64,000 nt of DNA from Isochrysis galbana (lineage: Eukaryota; Haptophyta; Isochrysidales; Isochrysidaceae): NCBI GenBank assembly GCA_018136815.1, contig CM030936.1:3020474-3084473 (forward strand), in the 5' to 3' direction. Shown one piece after another: positions 29,054-38,219 of this stretch (position 1 is its first letter; every line of letters starts with the position of its first letter). The notes beneath the pieces were generated by a model. That model was not told the origin of the DNA and did no database searches. It worked only from the letters and a program-made list of their open reading frames with translations. Position numbers and translations under genes: made by a program.

Positions 29054-30011
29054 TTCTGAAGATTCGGGGCTACTCGCCTACTAGCTACTAGCTATGTATG
29101 GGTCACACCTTTGCCTTTGCTACCTACAGCGCCCTTAACTTCCCTCCCTCCACCTCTTCCCCTGCCCCCCTTCTTTCCTTTTTCTTCGGTTTCTGGGGTC
29201 CGGCCTCGGTGCACTACCTGAGGCCTGGTTCGGAGTGTGGGGTTCGGGCAGGCCTTTTGAGTTTGTCGATATTGCCGTGTGTGTCTATCCGTCCATGTCT
29301 TGTTTGTTTTATCTAAGTCCGGGTCCTAATGTCTCTAGTGTCGGTTTTGAATGGCGTGTCAAAGCTTCAAGTGCTTTGGTTGTCTTGCTCCTTGATCTCT
29401 TCGACGGCGTGGACGATCCCCAGCTTGGCGGTTAGCTCCACTAACTCCGCACTGGGCCTAAGTCCGCCTTTGTCGTTCTTATTGAAGATGGGTCTCAAGT
29501 CGTTCATGTCTATCCTTTTCTTGGGTTGTCTGCCCATGCCCGCCTGGGCGGTTCTCACCGAATCGGTTTCTTGTGCGAATAGGAGTGCTTTGCTCAGCAA
29601 TGTGTATCTCTCTATGGTTCTTATTAGTACTGATTCTTCCGAAAATTTTAAGCCGTCGTAATGTATCCTATAGAAGTCCGTGATTATATATCTCCACGCT
29701 AATAGGTATAATATACATATCGCTTTCGGGGCGTCTCCTTTCGGGAAGACAAAAAGGTTGTCTATAATGATTTCCTCTCTGCTTCTTTCTGCCTTTGGTG
29801 AGAAGCGTGCGACTATGTTCAGCTCGCCTAGGATGTTAGTTATCCTGGGGAGTCACGTAAAGATGGTAAACTTCTTTCTTACCTTGGGTTACTAGGACCC
29901 CTTCTTTAGTGAGAATCTTGGTCCTTTCTTGGTTTCCTTGAAGAAAGTAGAAGCCTTGGTTCTCAACCGCCTTGGCGAGCGAGCTGATCGTAATAATGCT
30001 CTTCAGCTCGA
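29054..30011 (-). mobile_element. LINE remnant (ORF1 piece, degenerate coding, 3' end)
   Basis: On the reverse strand, 30011-29836 encodes about 59 residues (NYKFELKSIITISSLAKAV... to KKEVYHLYVTP) nearly identical to the LINE frame at 61720-61900. Broken coding follows (29600-29367: ...KNDKGGLRPSAELVELTAK...). The last ~180 bp is the family C 3' end, with GAAGATTCGGGGCTAC read in complement and a nine-base homopolymer. Stops interrupt it, so it is dead. Confidence 0.75.
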
Positions 30012-30609
30012 ACTTGTAATTGCGGCCGCCGACCGGCACGACCCGCACGACCCGCTCGCTGCGCGCCTCAAACGACACCAGCACCGAGTGCCGCGTCACC
30101 TCCACGCGCGACACGGCGCACCTCTCCAGGCGCAGCGTCCTCGGCTGCGCGTGACGCGCCGCCAACGGCGGCGCCGAATCCAGGTAAAAGTGCAGGCACA
30201 CCGTCCGCCAACGGTTCGGCTGCAGCCGCGACAGGCCCACCGACCACAGACGCCGCCACGACACCACCACGCGCCGGTTGATGCACACCATCGTCGAGTC
30301 GTTCAGCTCCCAGTCGGGCGGCAGCAGGTGCGCCACCGCGCGCGACCGGTCCTGCAGCAGCTCCCTCAGCCACAGGCCCATCGCCGTGTCGTCCGACTGC
30401 TTGTCCGGCGTCCTCTCCTGCAGGTGCACGTCCAGCGTCAGCCCGTACCCTCCCCCGTCCTCGCGCCTCCCGTGGGGAAGGAACCGCACGCCCTCCGGCA
30501 TCCCTAGCCACCGACGGTGGTACCCGAAGCCCACCACCAGCTTCAGGTGCGTCTCCGGCACGGGCACCTGCCCCGCGCCAAAGTTGCCGCGCCGCGGACG
30601 CTCGTGCAT
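29836..30609 (-). CDS. Hypothetical ORF whose C-terminus is LINE-derived
   Basis: From the ATG at 30609 the frame encodes 257 residues. The first ~197 (MHERPRRGNFGAGQ..., DWELNDSTMVCINRRVVVSW) are unrecognised, and the last ~60 are LINE ORF1 sequence. The region is very GC-rich and open on several frames, so coding is not certain. It lies immediately next to, and may overlap the missing 5' part of, the cap-methyltransferase-like gene. It could be a rearranged gene or a chance frame. Confidence 0.3.
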   Translation of the reverse strand: MHERPRRGNFGAGQVPVPETHLKLVVGFGYHRRWLGMPEGVRFLPHGRREDGGGYGLTLDVHLQERTPDKQSDDTAMGLWLRELLQDRSRAVAHLLPPDWELNDSTMVCINRRVVVSWRRLWSVGLSRLQPNRWRTVCLHFYLDSAPPLAARHAQPRTLRLERCAVSRVEVTRHSVLVSFEARSERVVRVVPVGGRNYKFELKSIITISSLAKAVENQGFYFLQGNQERTKILTKEGVLVTQGKKEVYHLYVTPQDN

Positions 30610-30686
30610 CCAGTGCGTGCACAGCCGGTGCCGCTCCGCGCCCACCGACCGGACCGGGCCCACCGACTGGCGGCATCCGCCGCGTC

Positions 30687-31496
30687 GTGGCCATGGATCT
30701 TTCGGCCGCTCAGCTCGAGGAGGCGCGCGGGCGCGAGAATGACCGGCAGAGGGGCCCCACCCAGACGCACATCGTATGGCGGCAGCACAGCATGCTGCAT
30801 CCCGAGCTGGCCGCGCTCCTCGCGCCACAGCTGCGATGGGCAGGCGCTGAGGGTGGTGCCGACGCTGTCGCCGCGATGTTCTGCATTCAATTTGCATTTG
30901 GCAGTGAGGCAACTGCATCGATACTAATGGCTCAAGTGAGCTCCTTGCTGAAGCCCGGCGGTGTGTTCTTTGGCACAGCGCCCGACGCGAGCGCTGTGCT
31001 CAGGGTGTTGGACGGTAAGAATTCAGTGACATTGGAGCCGCCCGAGTTTCCCTTTGTGCTGCGCTTGAAGCGTGTGGATGTTGACGCTGTACCCAAGAGC
31101 GCCCGCTCTCATGAGCCGCAAAACGCAGGGGGGAAGACGGAAGATGGAGAGGGCACCAGCAGCTTACGCATCGGCCCACAACACGACGATGAGTTTGGTC
31201 ATGGGCTGTGCTTCAGCTTGCAGGACACTGTCACACAAGATTCTGACGACCTAACCGATGCACACGAATATCTTGTCTGGCGCGAAACCCTCACGCGATT
31301 GGCAGAAGCTCATGGCCTTGTCCCGATTGCCATTGAATCAATGTACAGTCACTCAGCGGTAGGCAAAATGCGCGGCAGCGGCGGGCGTGGAGGCCAATCA
31401 CTGCCAGTTCTGAGTGAGAAAGAGGCGCAAGTTGCGCAACTCTACTTCTCGTTCGCCTTTCGCAAGCAAACTGGACGTGTGCCAAGCTGGAGTTGA
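30687..31496 (+). CDS. mRNA cap (guanine-N7) methyltransferase-like, N-terminal part absent
   Basis: The frame is open from about 30651 without an in-frame ATG before 30693. Text matching the family begins at IRRVVAMDLSAAQLEEARGR (post-I strand of the SAM fold). It continues with FCIQFAFGSEATASILMAQV, SLLKPGGVFFGTAPD, FGHGLCFSLQD, EYLVWRETLTRLAEAHGL and the C-terminal SEKEAQVAQLYFSFAFRKQ. Cap methyltransferases place N7-methyl on the 5' guanosine of mRNA. The SAM-binding GCGKGGD motif that should precede MDLS is not encoded upstream in a recognisable way, so either a 5' exon was missed or the gene is truncated. Its last ~26 codons are duplicated 742 bp downstream. Confidence 0.7.
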   Translation: MAMDLSAAQLEEARGRENDRQRGPTQTHIVWRQHSMLHPELAALLAPQLRWAGAEGGADAVAAMFCIQFAFGSEATASILMAQVSSLLKPGGVFFGTAPDASAVLRVLDGKNSVTLEPPEFPFVLRLKRVDVDAVPKSARSHEPQNAGGKTEDGEGTSSLRIGPQHDDEFGHGLCFSLQDTVTQDSDDLTDAHEYLVWRETLTRLAEAHGLVPIAIESMYSHSAVGKMRGSGGRGGQSLPVLSEKEAQVAQLYFSFAFRKQTGRVPSWS

Positions 31497-31680
31497 CTGG
31501 TTGTCGAAAACTGGAGTTGACTGGTTGAAAAAGAAAACAAATAACCTGACAATAATATGAGAACATTTTGTAATCGTAACAATAGACCAAAAAGAAAACA
31601 AATAACCTTGCAATAATAATATTGGGCCTTGTAATTGTACATACTGAAAAGAAAACAAATAACCTGGCCCTCTTTTGACG
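31417..31680 (+). repeat. 264-bp direct duplication, copy 1 (3' end of cap methyltransferase gene)
   Basis: The copy covers the last 26 codons and stop of the gene, a doubled TGGAGTTGACTGGTTG, and three spaced copies of AAAAGAAAACAAATAACCT. It has the same length as 32159-32422 and I see only about two base differences. Confidence 0.95.
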
Positions 31681-31834
31681 TGGCCTTTCTCCGCCGCAAT
31701 GGGTAGTAGAGAATTTACAGCGGATGTGATTGCTCCACGTGCTCTGATATCCATTGTATTATTGTCATCACGGGTGAAAAAAACTTTTCGCACACACCCT
31801 TAGCGTTTTCGCACATAACGTTAATTGAATCGAG

Positions 31835-32062
31835 TTAGCGAGTGATGCCGGGATGCCTGGGTCTTGCTGTACTTGGAAAGATGAACCGGAGGATCAGAAC
31901 CAAAACTACAGCGACGAAGAGTGGAATCACACTCTTTGTGTACGCGATTGCGAAAACCGCAAGAAGGGCAATGCCCACTGCCAGAAAAATACGCCACTTG
32001 CCGTGTCTGGTCTTCCATTCCTTGGCAAGCTGCGCGTCGTCAATGAAAACCGGGTACGCCAT
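31835..32062 (-). CDS. Small two-helix membrane protein
   Basis: A 75-residue frame, MAYPVFIDDAQLAKEW..., with a charged N-terminus (KTRHGKWR) and two adjacent membrane segments, IFLAVGIALLAVFAIAYT and VIPLFVAVVLVLILRFIF, joined by a very short turn containing KS. The C-terminus is short and basic. The family is not recognised. It sits between the two copies of the 264-bp duplication and reads opposite to the methyltransferase. The clean hydrophobic pattern argues for a real gene. Confidence 0.5.
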   Translation of the reverse strand: MAYPVFIDDAQLAKEWKTRHGKWRIFLAVGIALLAVFAIAYTKSVIPLFVAVVLVLILRFIFPSTARPRHPGITR

Positions 32063-32158
32063 CGATTTCTATGAAACCCGTCACGAAATTTTTTTTGGCA
32101 TCGGCCAATTGTGCTGAGCTGAAAAATCCCGGAGAAGGTGCGCTTCACCGCGCCCACT

Positions 32159-32422
32159 AGAAAGAGGCGCAAGTTGCGCAACTCTACTTCTCGTTCGCCT
32201 TTCGCAAGCAAGCTGGACGTGTGCCAAGCTGGAGTTGACTGGTTGTCGAAAACTGGAGTTGACTGGTTGAAAAAGAAAACAAATAACCTGACAATAATAT
32301 GAGAACATTTTGTAATTGTAACAATAGACCAAAAAGAAAACAAATAACCTTGCAATAATAATATTGGGCCTTGTAATTGTACATACTGAAAAGAAAACAA
32401 ATAACCTGGCCCTCTTTTGACG
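32159..32422 (+). repeat. 264-bp direct duplication, copy 2
   Basis: A near-identical copy of 31417-31680, including 26 codons of the methyltransferase C-terminus without the rest of the gene. The flank after it, GGAACGCGACTT, continues to match the 25022-25098 repeat, whereas copy 1 diverges at that point. Confidence 0.95.
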
Positions 32423-32439
32423 GAACGCGACTTTCCCAC

Positions 32440-32540
32440 CTCCCACGGCCCCTAGAGGCTCCTATATAGCCATATGTGTACTATACATAGCTTCATCGTC
32501 CACCTGGTGGATTAGGCATATACGAGGGTTAACATGGCGG
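32440..32540 (+). repeat. Dispersed repeat with palindrome, copy of 16520-16665
   Basis: CCCCTAGAGGCTCC, TATAGCCATATG, the palindrome TCCACCTGGTGGA (32499-32511) and TTAGGCATATACGAGGGTTA. See the other copy for the compensatory difference. Confidence 0.65.
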
Positions 32541-32559
32541 AACGGATAGCCTGATCGCA

Positions 32560-32913
32560 CGTGCCCCCGCCGCGACCAGCGCCCTACCGGACACATGCCC
32601 TCAGTTACGCTGGACGTACTGCAAGCGCCCAACACTCAATACAAAGAGGAAACACGCGACAGCCGGTAGCCCGATGGCGCAAGAAGAAGAAGGGAGGAAA
32701 GCCATCGGGGATCGGTACACACGTACACACCGCCTGCCACCGGAAACCTACTACACCACTACACCCAGCCCCTAGGTAGAGCGTAGAGCACGAGGGGACG
32801 AGGGACGAGCCGCAAGGCAGGTGGAGGGGGGATAAGGGAAGCGGGCGTGGCTGCATAGATGCTGTGCAGGGTCGCGCGCGCGGCGAGATTATTAAGAAGT
32901 TTTTTTTTCTGAC
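32560..32913 (+). mobile_element. 3' UTR fragment of LINE family B
   Basis: AGCCGGTAGCCCGATGGC, CCCAGCCCCTAGGTAGAGC, GCACGAGGGGACGAG and GCGCGCGCGGCGAGATTATT, then AAGAAG and nine T, match 1400-1621. The coding end present at 1044-1301 is missing here. Confidence 0.8.
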
Positions 32914-33167
32914 TTCATGCTTCATGTCACTTGCTTGGTAATAGCCTCCACTTCATTCTTCATTCAACCTGCTCAACCTCAACCAGGCAACAGGCAACCA
33001 AGTGCCAGGTGCCAGGTGACGACGCAGGATTGTTACTTGTTACAGGTTTGGATGCCGCCAACTTAGGCGAAGAATTGTTGCTGGCCTATGTCTTTGACGC
33101 TTGAGCACATTTCAGCCTCAAAGGTAAGCTTGTACCTTTCTCGGGAATGGCAACGATTGGGAGAACC

Positions 33168-33335
33168 AGGGTTTCGCCTTTGGCGCTGGCGATGGGGGAG
33201 CGTCAGACTTTTATTGTGGTATTAGTATAACCTTAGTGCTGCGGGACCACGGCAACGGAGCCCCTCCCTCGCGATGGGGGTGTGCACGGTTGGCGCATGG
33301 CTCGTCCGGTGGATGTGGCTAGTGGCTAGGAATGC
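33168..33335 (-). repeat. Inverted copy of the 24500-24672 repeat
   Basis: TTTCGCCTTTGGCGCTGGCGA, GGGGGAG, GTGCTGCG, CGGCAACGGAGCCCC, CGCGATGGGGGTGTGCAC and GGCTAGGAATGCTAGC are the complement of the first copy. Confidence 0.75.
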
Positions 33336-33489
33336 TAGCTTACAGGATGTCCTAAGACATACGACGCTATAAGTTCTAACGTCAAGCCTCTAGGGGCTCT
33401 AAAGTATTCGGGTGTTCGGACCTTGGTACCAACCCACGGTGAAACCGAGGGAGCCGCCATCGCCCGTCGCCGCGTCCTGCCCTGTCCGA

Positions 33490-34269
33490 ATGGCAGGAAC
33501 GATGGCACTCGTGCTCCTCGCACTCGCAGCGTTTCCAGACTGCCCCGATCAGCCCGACGGATGTGGCGGCACTGCGGTCGAGCGGGCAGCAGAGAGTAGG
33601 AGGCGCGCGAGAGAGGTGGATCTCGATCGGCCATGGCAGGATGTCCGCGACTCTCTAGTCAGGGCATGTGGTCTTCTAGTGGGACAGTCCACCTCGCACT
33701 GCTTCGACGACTTCAACCATGTGGCCTGCTGCGCGATGGCGGCGTCACAGCACCACAACACCAACGAAGAGTCGCGTGTAGTGGGCATGCATACTGTGAA
33801 CTACCTTGGAGAACACATCATTGCTGCATCTGACCCTGAACTTGGGGAGGGTGGCTCGTGGTGCACGTGCCAGCTCTCGGCACCCTATGATGTCTGCCAC
33901 CGGCAGTTTGGGGCGCGGACGGCTTGGACACTCCTTTGGTGCGAGGGCTCAGGCATTGCCACCCTCGTTGACGATGATGCTAATGTCCTAGCTTCCGGCA
34001 AGCCTTTTGTTTTGGGGTCCGAGATGCCTCGGTACGGCGGCCGTCGAGCTCGCCGGCAAGCATGGAATGTGATTGTCAGCTCGCGAAACACGACTTGGTC
34101 ATCACGTTTTCGTGCAGCGTGCGACAATAACAAAAGCTCTCTGCTTTCTGGGTCTGAATCGGTTGCAGATGGTGCAACAGATGTCCCTACTAGATTTACT
34201 GAGAATGGTAAACTTGCAACTGACAGAATGGCGCCAACAGCTTCAGAGGATCATCATGATGAACTCTAA
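33490..34269 (+). CDS. ER-lumenal secretory protein of unknown family (signal peptide, HDEL)
   Basis: A 259-residue frame starting MAGTMALVLLALAAFPDC, a typical signal peptide, and ending HDEL immediately before the stop, the classic receptor-recognised retrieval signal of ER-lumen proteins. In between are about a dozen cysteines in tight pairs and motifs (DCPDQPDGCGG, SHCFDDFNHVACC, WCTCQLSAPYDVCH, WCEG), as expected in an oxidising compartment, and an NTT glycosylation site. A longer in-frame ATG at 33412 would hide the signal peptide behind 26 residues, so 33490 is preferred. The polypeptide is otherwise unrecognised; a folding, glycan or calcium role would be guesswork. Confidence 0.75.
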   Translation: MAGTMALVLLALAAFPDCPDQPDGCGGTAVERAAESRRRAREVDLDRPWQDVRDSLVRACGLLVGQSTSHCFDDFNHVACCAMAASQHHNTNEESRVVGMHTVNYLGEHIIAASDPELGEGGSWCTCQLSAPYDVCHRQFGARTAWTLLWCEGSGIATLVDDDANVLASGKPFVLGSEMPRYGGRRARRQAWNVIVSSRNTTWSSRFRAACDNNKSSLLSGSESVADGATDVPTRFTENGKLATDRMAPTASEDHHDEL

Positions 34270-34800
34270 ATAAAGCGGATTCCGATCGATACGCATTTGA
34301 GCTTCGTTCGGGTGTGATGAACGAGCCTGCGTGACTGCTACTTTCAAGAAGTGAAGCATACGTCTCAACCTAGAGGAAGTCTAATTCGTGGAATCTTTTT
34401 CTTTATGCTTCTTTTCCTATGGCCGAGAAGCCTCCTATTTTTGATACGCGCGTGTGTTCATCTGTGGATTTCTCCCCCGCGCGGGGCCCTGGACCCTCCC
34501 CTTCCACAATCGGCGTAAATGCCCCCTTCTCCTTCTCCCCAAACCTACTTTTATACTACTAGTGCAGGGCCTCAATGCTCAATGCGGCGGAGGCGGCGCG
34601 GTGGCGCAACTCCTCGTGCGACTCGTGTCTCATGCCCTTCAAATTCCTTTCGGGCACTAGCTACGAACTAACCGTCGCCGGGCCTTCAGGAGGACCCGTC
34701 AGTCACGCTCAAGATCTGCCGCACCTGCACCTGGCACCTGGCATCAAACTATAGTTAAACCGATAGGCCGCGCCGCTCCCCTCTTCTCCTGCCTGCCGCC
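34270..34800. other. No gene recognised
   Basis: This is the 3' flank of the HDEL gene, then GC-rich sequence with a CCTACTTTTATACTAC motif resembling the start of LINE 5' fragments seen near 54020. No supported frame. Confidence 0.35.
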
Positions 34801-34803
34801 CAC

Positions 34804-35103
34804 AACTATCGTTATAACGATAGGGTCATGGAGCGCGCGCCGCCCCCCTCCTCTCTCCCCGCCCACCCCGCCGCGCCGGCCGACCAAGACATGACAGACG
34901 TCACGCAGCCGCGCAGCCGCGCAGCCGCACCCGCCACCAGCAGACGCGCCAGCGCCTCCCACCCCTCCAACAGCGACCTCACTCCTCACCATTGTCGAAT
35001 CCAGAGTATCTCTATACTCAAAGCGGATTCGATACTCGATAGTGCGAACGAATTTTGTTTTCAGGGCTTGTCTCGATGGTTCGCCGCTCGCTTGACATAT
35101 TGA
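34804..35103 (+). mobile_element. Palindrome + ATGGAGCGCGC module with 91-codon ORF, copy 2
   Basis: AACTATCGTTATAACGATAG (perfect 18-bp palindrome 34806-34823) precedes GGTCATGGAGCGCGCGCC. The frame from 34828 reads MERAPPPSSLPAHPAAPADQ, then DMTDVTQP, closely matching MERATLPPSLAAHPAAPTDH and DMTDAAQP encoded in reverse at 42306. It then runs into apparently unrelated sequence. It looks like the 5' end of a LINE-type element. Confidence 0.65.
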
Positions 35104-35316
35104 ACACCGAGGCTGCACATCGCTCGTCAATTCATTTGTCTCCTTCTTTGTTTGTTTCGAGCGTTTATGTTTGTTTCTGAGTTCTTTTGTTGATTGAGTG
35201 GTGTTAGTAGATTGAGTTTTGTGAGGTGGTCACGTGCGTCGTCGTCATGTAGCGCGTTCCCCTCCCTCCCTCTCTCTCTCTCTCTCAAGATTGTGCCCCA
35301 AATGAGACTTGACACG

Positions 35317-35334
35317 ATCAAGCTTCGGCTTGAT
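35317..35334 (+). other. Hairpin with UUCG tetraloop
   Basis: ATCAAGC-TTCG-GCTTGAT is a perfect 7-bp stem closed by the exceptionally stable UUCG loop. It lies about 330 bp upstream of the Cys-rich gag-like frame, after a CT-run leader. The role is unknown. Confidence 0.6.
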
Positions 35335-35660
35335 TCGACAGTTTAAAGACATCCCTCACTTCATAGCACGCCCTCGCCACGCCTCGCCGCCCATCGCGCC
35401 GTGCACAAGCCCACACATGCACATTGCGTACAAGCCCCATTGCACACCACCCGTTGCCCGACCCCACTCTGACCCATGGGGTGAGCATGGCTCGCGTCTG
35501 CGGCAACGAGCGCGGTCAGCCTGCCTTCCTCCGCCATTCCCTTGCCTCTCGCCTCGCCTCCGCCTCGCCAAGCCTCCGCTTTCCACTGCCCCTCATCCTT
35601 TCCCATCAATGACACCCACTCATGTACGTCTGTTCTTCTCTCTCTCCCTTTGCCATTGGC

Positions 35661-36458
35661 ATGGACGAGCCCGAAGTCGAGGCCGCCGCTCGTCACGCTA
35701 TCCGCGCCTTTGAGCTGCTCCCCACTCGCCCTGCCACCGGCCCCTTCGCCCTTCACCAAATGCTCCTTGAGAAACTTCCTGACTCTCTCTCCTCCCTCCG
35801 CACCGACGAGCTACGCAAGCTCTACGAGACCGACATCATGGGCGACCCACCGAGCCACATCGACACCCTCATCGCCCGGATCGCCCTTTGGCTTCGCCCG
35901 GGGGTGCACATGCCCTCGCCCACCACCGGCCCCGCCGCCTTTGCCGCCCTCTCCCGTCCCCCTTCCACCTCCACCGGCTGCTTCGTGTGCGGCGAGCCCA
36001 ATTGCTCCGCCCGCACTTGTCCCCGTCGTTGCCTCTCCTGCGGCGAAAAGCTGTGCCTAGGCGCGCGCGACAAACCGCTTTGCGTTGTGCGCGCTCCCTC
36101 CCCACCCTCCCGCTCTCACACCCTCAATGCCCTCGGCAAGCCCGTGCCCGAACGTGTCTTTGCCCGCCTCGCCCACCTTTGGGAGGAGCGCCACCACCTC
36201 GACCAACCTCAAGCCAACGTCGCCGCCATCATCGACGACGAGGCCTCCCTCCTCGACGTCGTCGACGCCCTCGAGGGCACCCCCTCGCCCTCCTCAGACG
36301 CAGCCCCTCCTCCCTCTGAGCCGCCGCTGCCGCCTCTCTTTGCCGGCTCCCTGGCCATCGCAGCCGACGCCCTCCTCCCTCCGTCCCCGTTCCCGCCTCG
36401 CCCGTTCTACTCTGACTTCGCCGTCGGCTCGTCCACTCTCGGTCCTCTCTCCTCTTAA
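35661..36458 (+). CDS. Gag/ORF1-like protein with zinc-knuckle-like cysteines
   Basis: A 265-residue frame from MDEPEVEAAARHAIRAFELL. A helical N-terminal half is followed by a cysteine cluster, CFVCGEPNCSARTCPRRC and LSCGEKLC, spaced like zinc knuckles. The second half is Pro/Ser/Ala-rich and acidic. Neighbouring sequence (36560-36930) is the family D retroelement block that also occurs at 7000-7430, so I read this as the nucleic-acid-binding protein of that element. An earlier in-frame ATG at 35622 is possible. No reverse transcriptase follows. Confidence 0.5.
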   Translation: MDEPEVEAAARHAIRAFELLPTRPATGPFALHQMLLEKLPDSLSSLRTDELRKLYETDIMGDPPSHIDTLIARIALWLRPGVHMPSPTTGPAAFAALSRPPSTSTGCFVCGEPNCSARTCPRRCLSCGEKLCLGARDKPLCVVRAPSPPSRSHTLNALGKPVPERVFARLAHLWEERHHLDQPQANVAAIIDDEASLLDVVDALEGTPSPSSDAAPPPSEPPLPPLFAGSLAIAADALLPPSPFPPRPFYSDFAVGSSTLGPLSS

Positions 36459-36559
36459 TTCCGTCCGTCCGCCGTCCCTTTCCTTTTCTTTCTTTCCTCC
36501 GTTCGTTTGCACGTCCGTCTCTTTCTCCCCCTTCCCCGCCTTTCGCGTTGGGCCTCCCT

Positions 36560-37130
36560 TCTCGGGTGTCCCATCGGGGGGGGTGTCGCGGTTAGGGGGA
36601 GGGGAGAGCCGCCCTTAGGTTTCCCCAAGGGAGCCTCTCTCCCTTGGTTTCCCCCCTTTGCGAGTTTTTCGTCCGCGTCCCCTCCGTCCGATCGGGATCC
36701 CCCGATCCCCAACCCCCCCCCCCCCTCTTCTCTCTCTCTCTCTCTCCCCAAGTGTGTTAGGTCGGGGTTGATCATGCTCGATCCCCCTCCCTTGTTTTCT
36801 TGTGTGTGCGCGCCCTTTGTTTCCTTGTTTGCGCTTCCCCGTGTCCCGGGTGTTTCCCGCTCTTTCTCTTGTCTTCGTCCAGAGTTCCCGAGAGTCGCCC
36901 CCATGGCCGCACTCCCAGGGGCTCTGGGCAAGCTGTCCCGCCCCGCGTCGCCCCATGTTCGTGCTGGCGGTGTTCCCGCTGGTGCCTCGCCTCCCTCCAG
37001 CCCCAGTGCCCCCCGTGCTCAGCCCTTTGTGAGCCTGAGTGTCCCTGGTGTGCCCCATTCTTGGTCACAACATTCATTTGAGTCTCACTCCACACACACA
37101 GCCACAGCCACTCCACTCCTCGAGCCACAG
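36560..37130 (+). mobile_element. Retroelement block (family D) with proline-rich ORF start
   Basis: It is homologous to the reverse of 7000-7430 through the GAGTTCCCGAGAGTCGCCC region. A frame then continues MAALPGALGKLSRPASP... to a stop at 37131. Near 47030-47520 a comparable position reads MPGHGSPVPSRVLPSR and a His/Pro/Thr-rich tail. These may be ORF1 starts of one family, but the compositions are low in complexity. Confidence 0.5.
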
Positions 37131-37740
37131 TAGTGGACCGATCAGATGGGAAAACGCATGCGCAAGCAAGGAAAACACACGCTCACACGATACACGATGC
37201 CGAATTAGGAGAGAGAGACCTGACACTCCTAGCAGCCATGGCCCAAGTTGGGAACAGAGAATGATTTGAAGCCCTCCGGCGCGCGCGCCGGGGAGCACTG
37301 CTTGCGCTGTTCCTGGACGTCGTGGCGCGGCCCGAGCGACGATACTTGCTAGCACCTGAAGGCGAGGGTGGGGCGGAGTGGCATGTCACGAATGCATTTG
37401 TGACGCGCGGGCCGGCGTGGCAGCGCAAGCCGGCAAGCCGGGGGAGAGCCTCGCCTGGCATGCTCTCTCGCTCGCTCCTCGCCCCCCCCCCCCCCGCGCG
37501 CCCCCCCGCGCCCTCCGCCCCCCCCCCCCCCCATCCCGCTAGCTCCCGCCCAAATATGTACCGGCGCCCGGGCCCGTGCCACCCAAATATGTAGCAAATA
37601 TGTCGACATATCAGTTTGCCAGAATCGTACCCAAATATGTAGTACGATATGTACATATTATGGCCTACCCCTAATTAACACCTCCCTTAAATGCTTGTTC
37701 TTGTTCAACATGGAAATGGCCAGATGAACGTTAAATCACA
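37131..37740. other. No complete gene; possible orphan exon near 37264-37450
   Basis: The forward frame FEALRRARRGALLALFLDVV, ARPERRYLLAPEGEGG and AEWHVTNAFVTRG looks protein-like but has no start, no family and no clear splice borders. The rest is C-runs (37485-37532) and a small cluster of CCCAAATATGTA repeats (37548-37645). Confidence 0.3.
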
Positions 37741-37850
37741 GGCCCTGGCCGCAAGGCGGGAAGTGAGGGAGAGGAAGGGAAATGGGCGTGGCTACAGTAG
37801 TTAACCCCATGGCCACGCGCGAGGCGAGAATTTTAAAAGGTTTTGTTTTC
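37741..37850 (+). mobile_element. 3' end of LINE family B
   Basis: GCCGCAAGGCGGGAAGTGAG, GGGCGTGGCTAC, CACGCGCGAGGCGAGAATTT and TAAAAGGTTTT match 51895-51995 almost base for base. A shorter, more diverged tail of the same kind is at 38140-38217. Confidence 0.8.
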
Positions 37851-38219
37851 TTTTTTCTTTTCAATCTTCTTCTTCTTTCTTCCTCTGTTCTTTTTACTTT
37901 TTACTTTTTCTTTTACCGTTATTTCTTCTTGCTTCTGAGACATCGCGAATGCGAACCCCCCCCCCCCCCGATGGGAAACAAGAGGCTATTTCCATGCTAT
38001 TACATTCATAGCTTTGAGGCTGTTTGGTGTCGTTGTGTTCGGGTAGGCAAAGAGCAAAGGCAAAGAGAGAGAGTTTAGAGTTTGCTCTTTTGTTTTTTTG
38101 CAGTACCATCCTTATCCTTCTTTTCGGGTGTGAAGGCAAGTTTAGGGGACAGGGGCGTGGATGCAGAGTTGAGTCTCAAAGCCGCGCGCGAGTCGAGAAT
38201 TCTAAAAGATTTTTTGTAT

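Noticed and set aside
30012-30609. Naming the reverse-strand ORF as a known enzyme
   Set aside because: It has no recognisable motif; only its LINE-derived tail can be identified.
36085-36618. Overlapping long frames in the gag-like region
   Set aside because: GC-rich shadows of the 35661-36458 frame; only that frame has the cysteine cluster.
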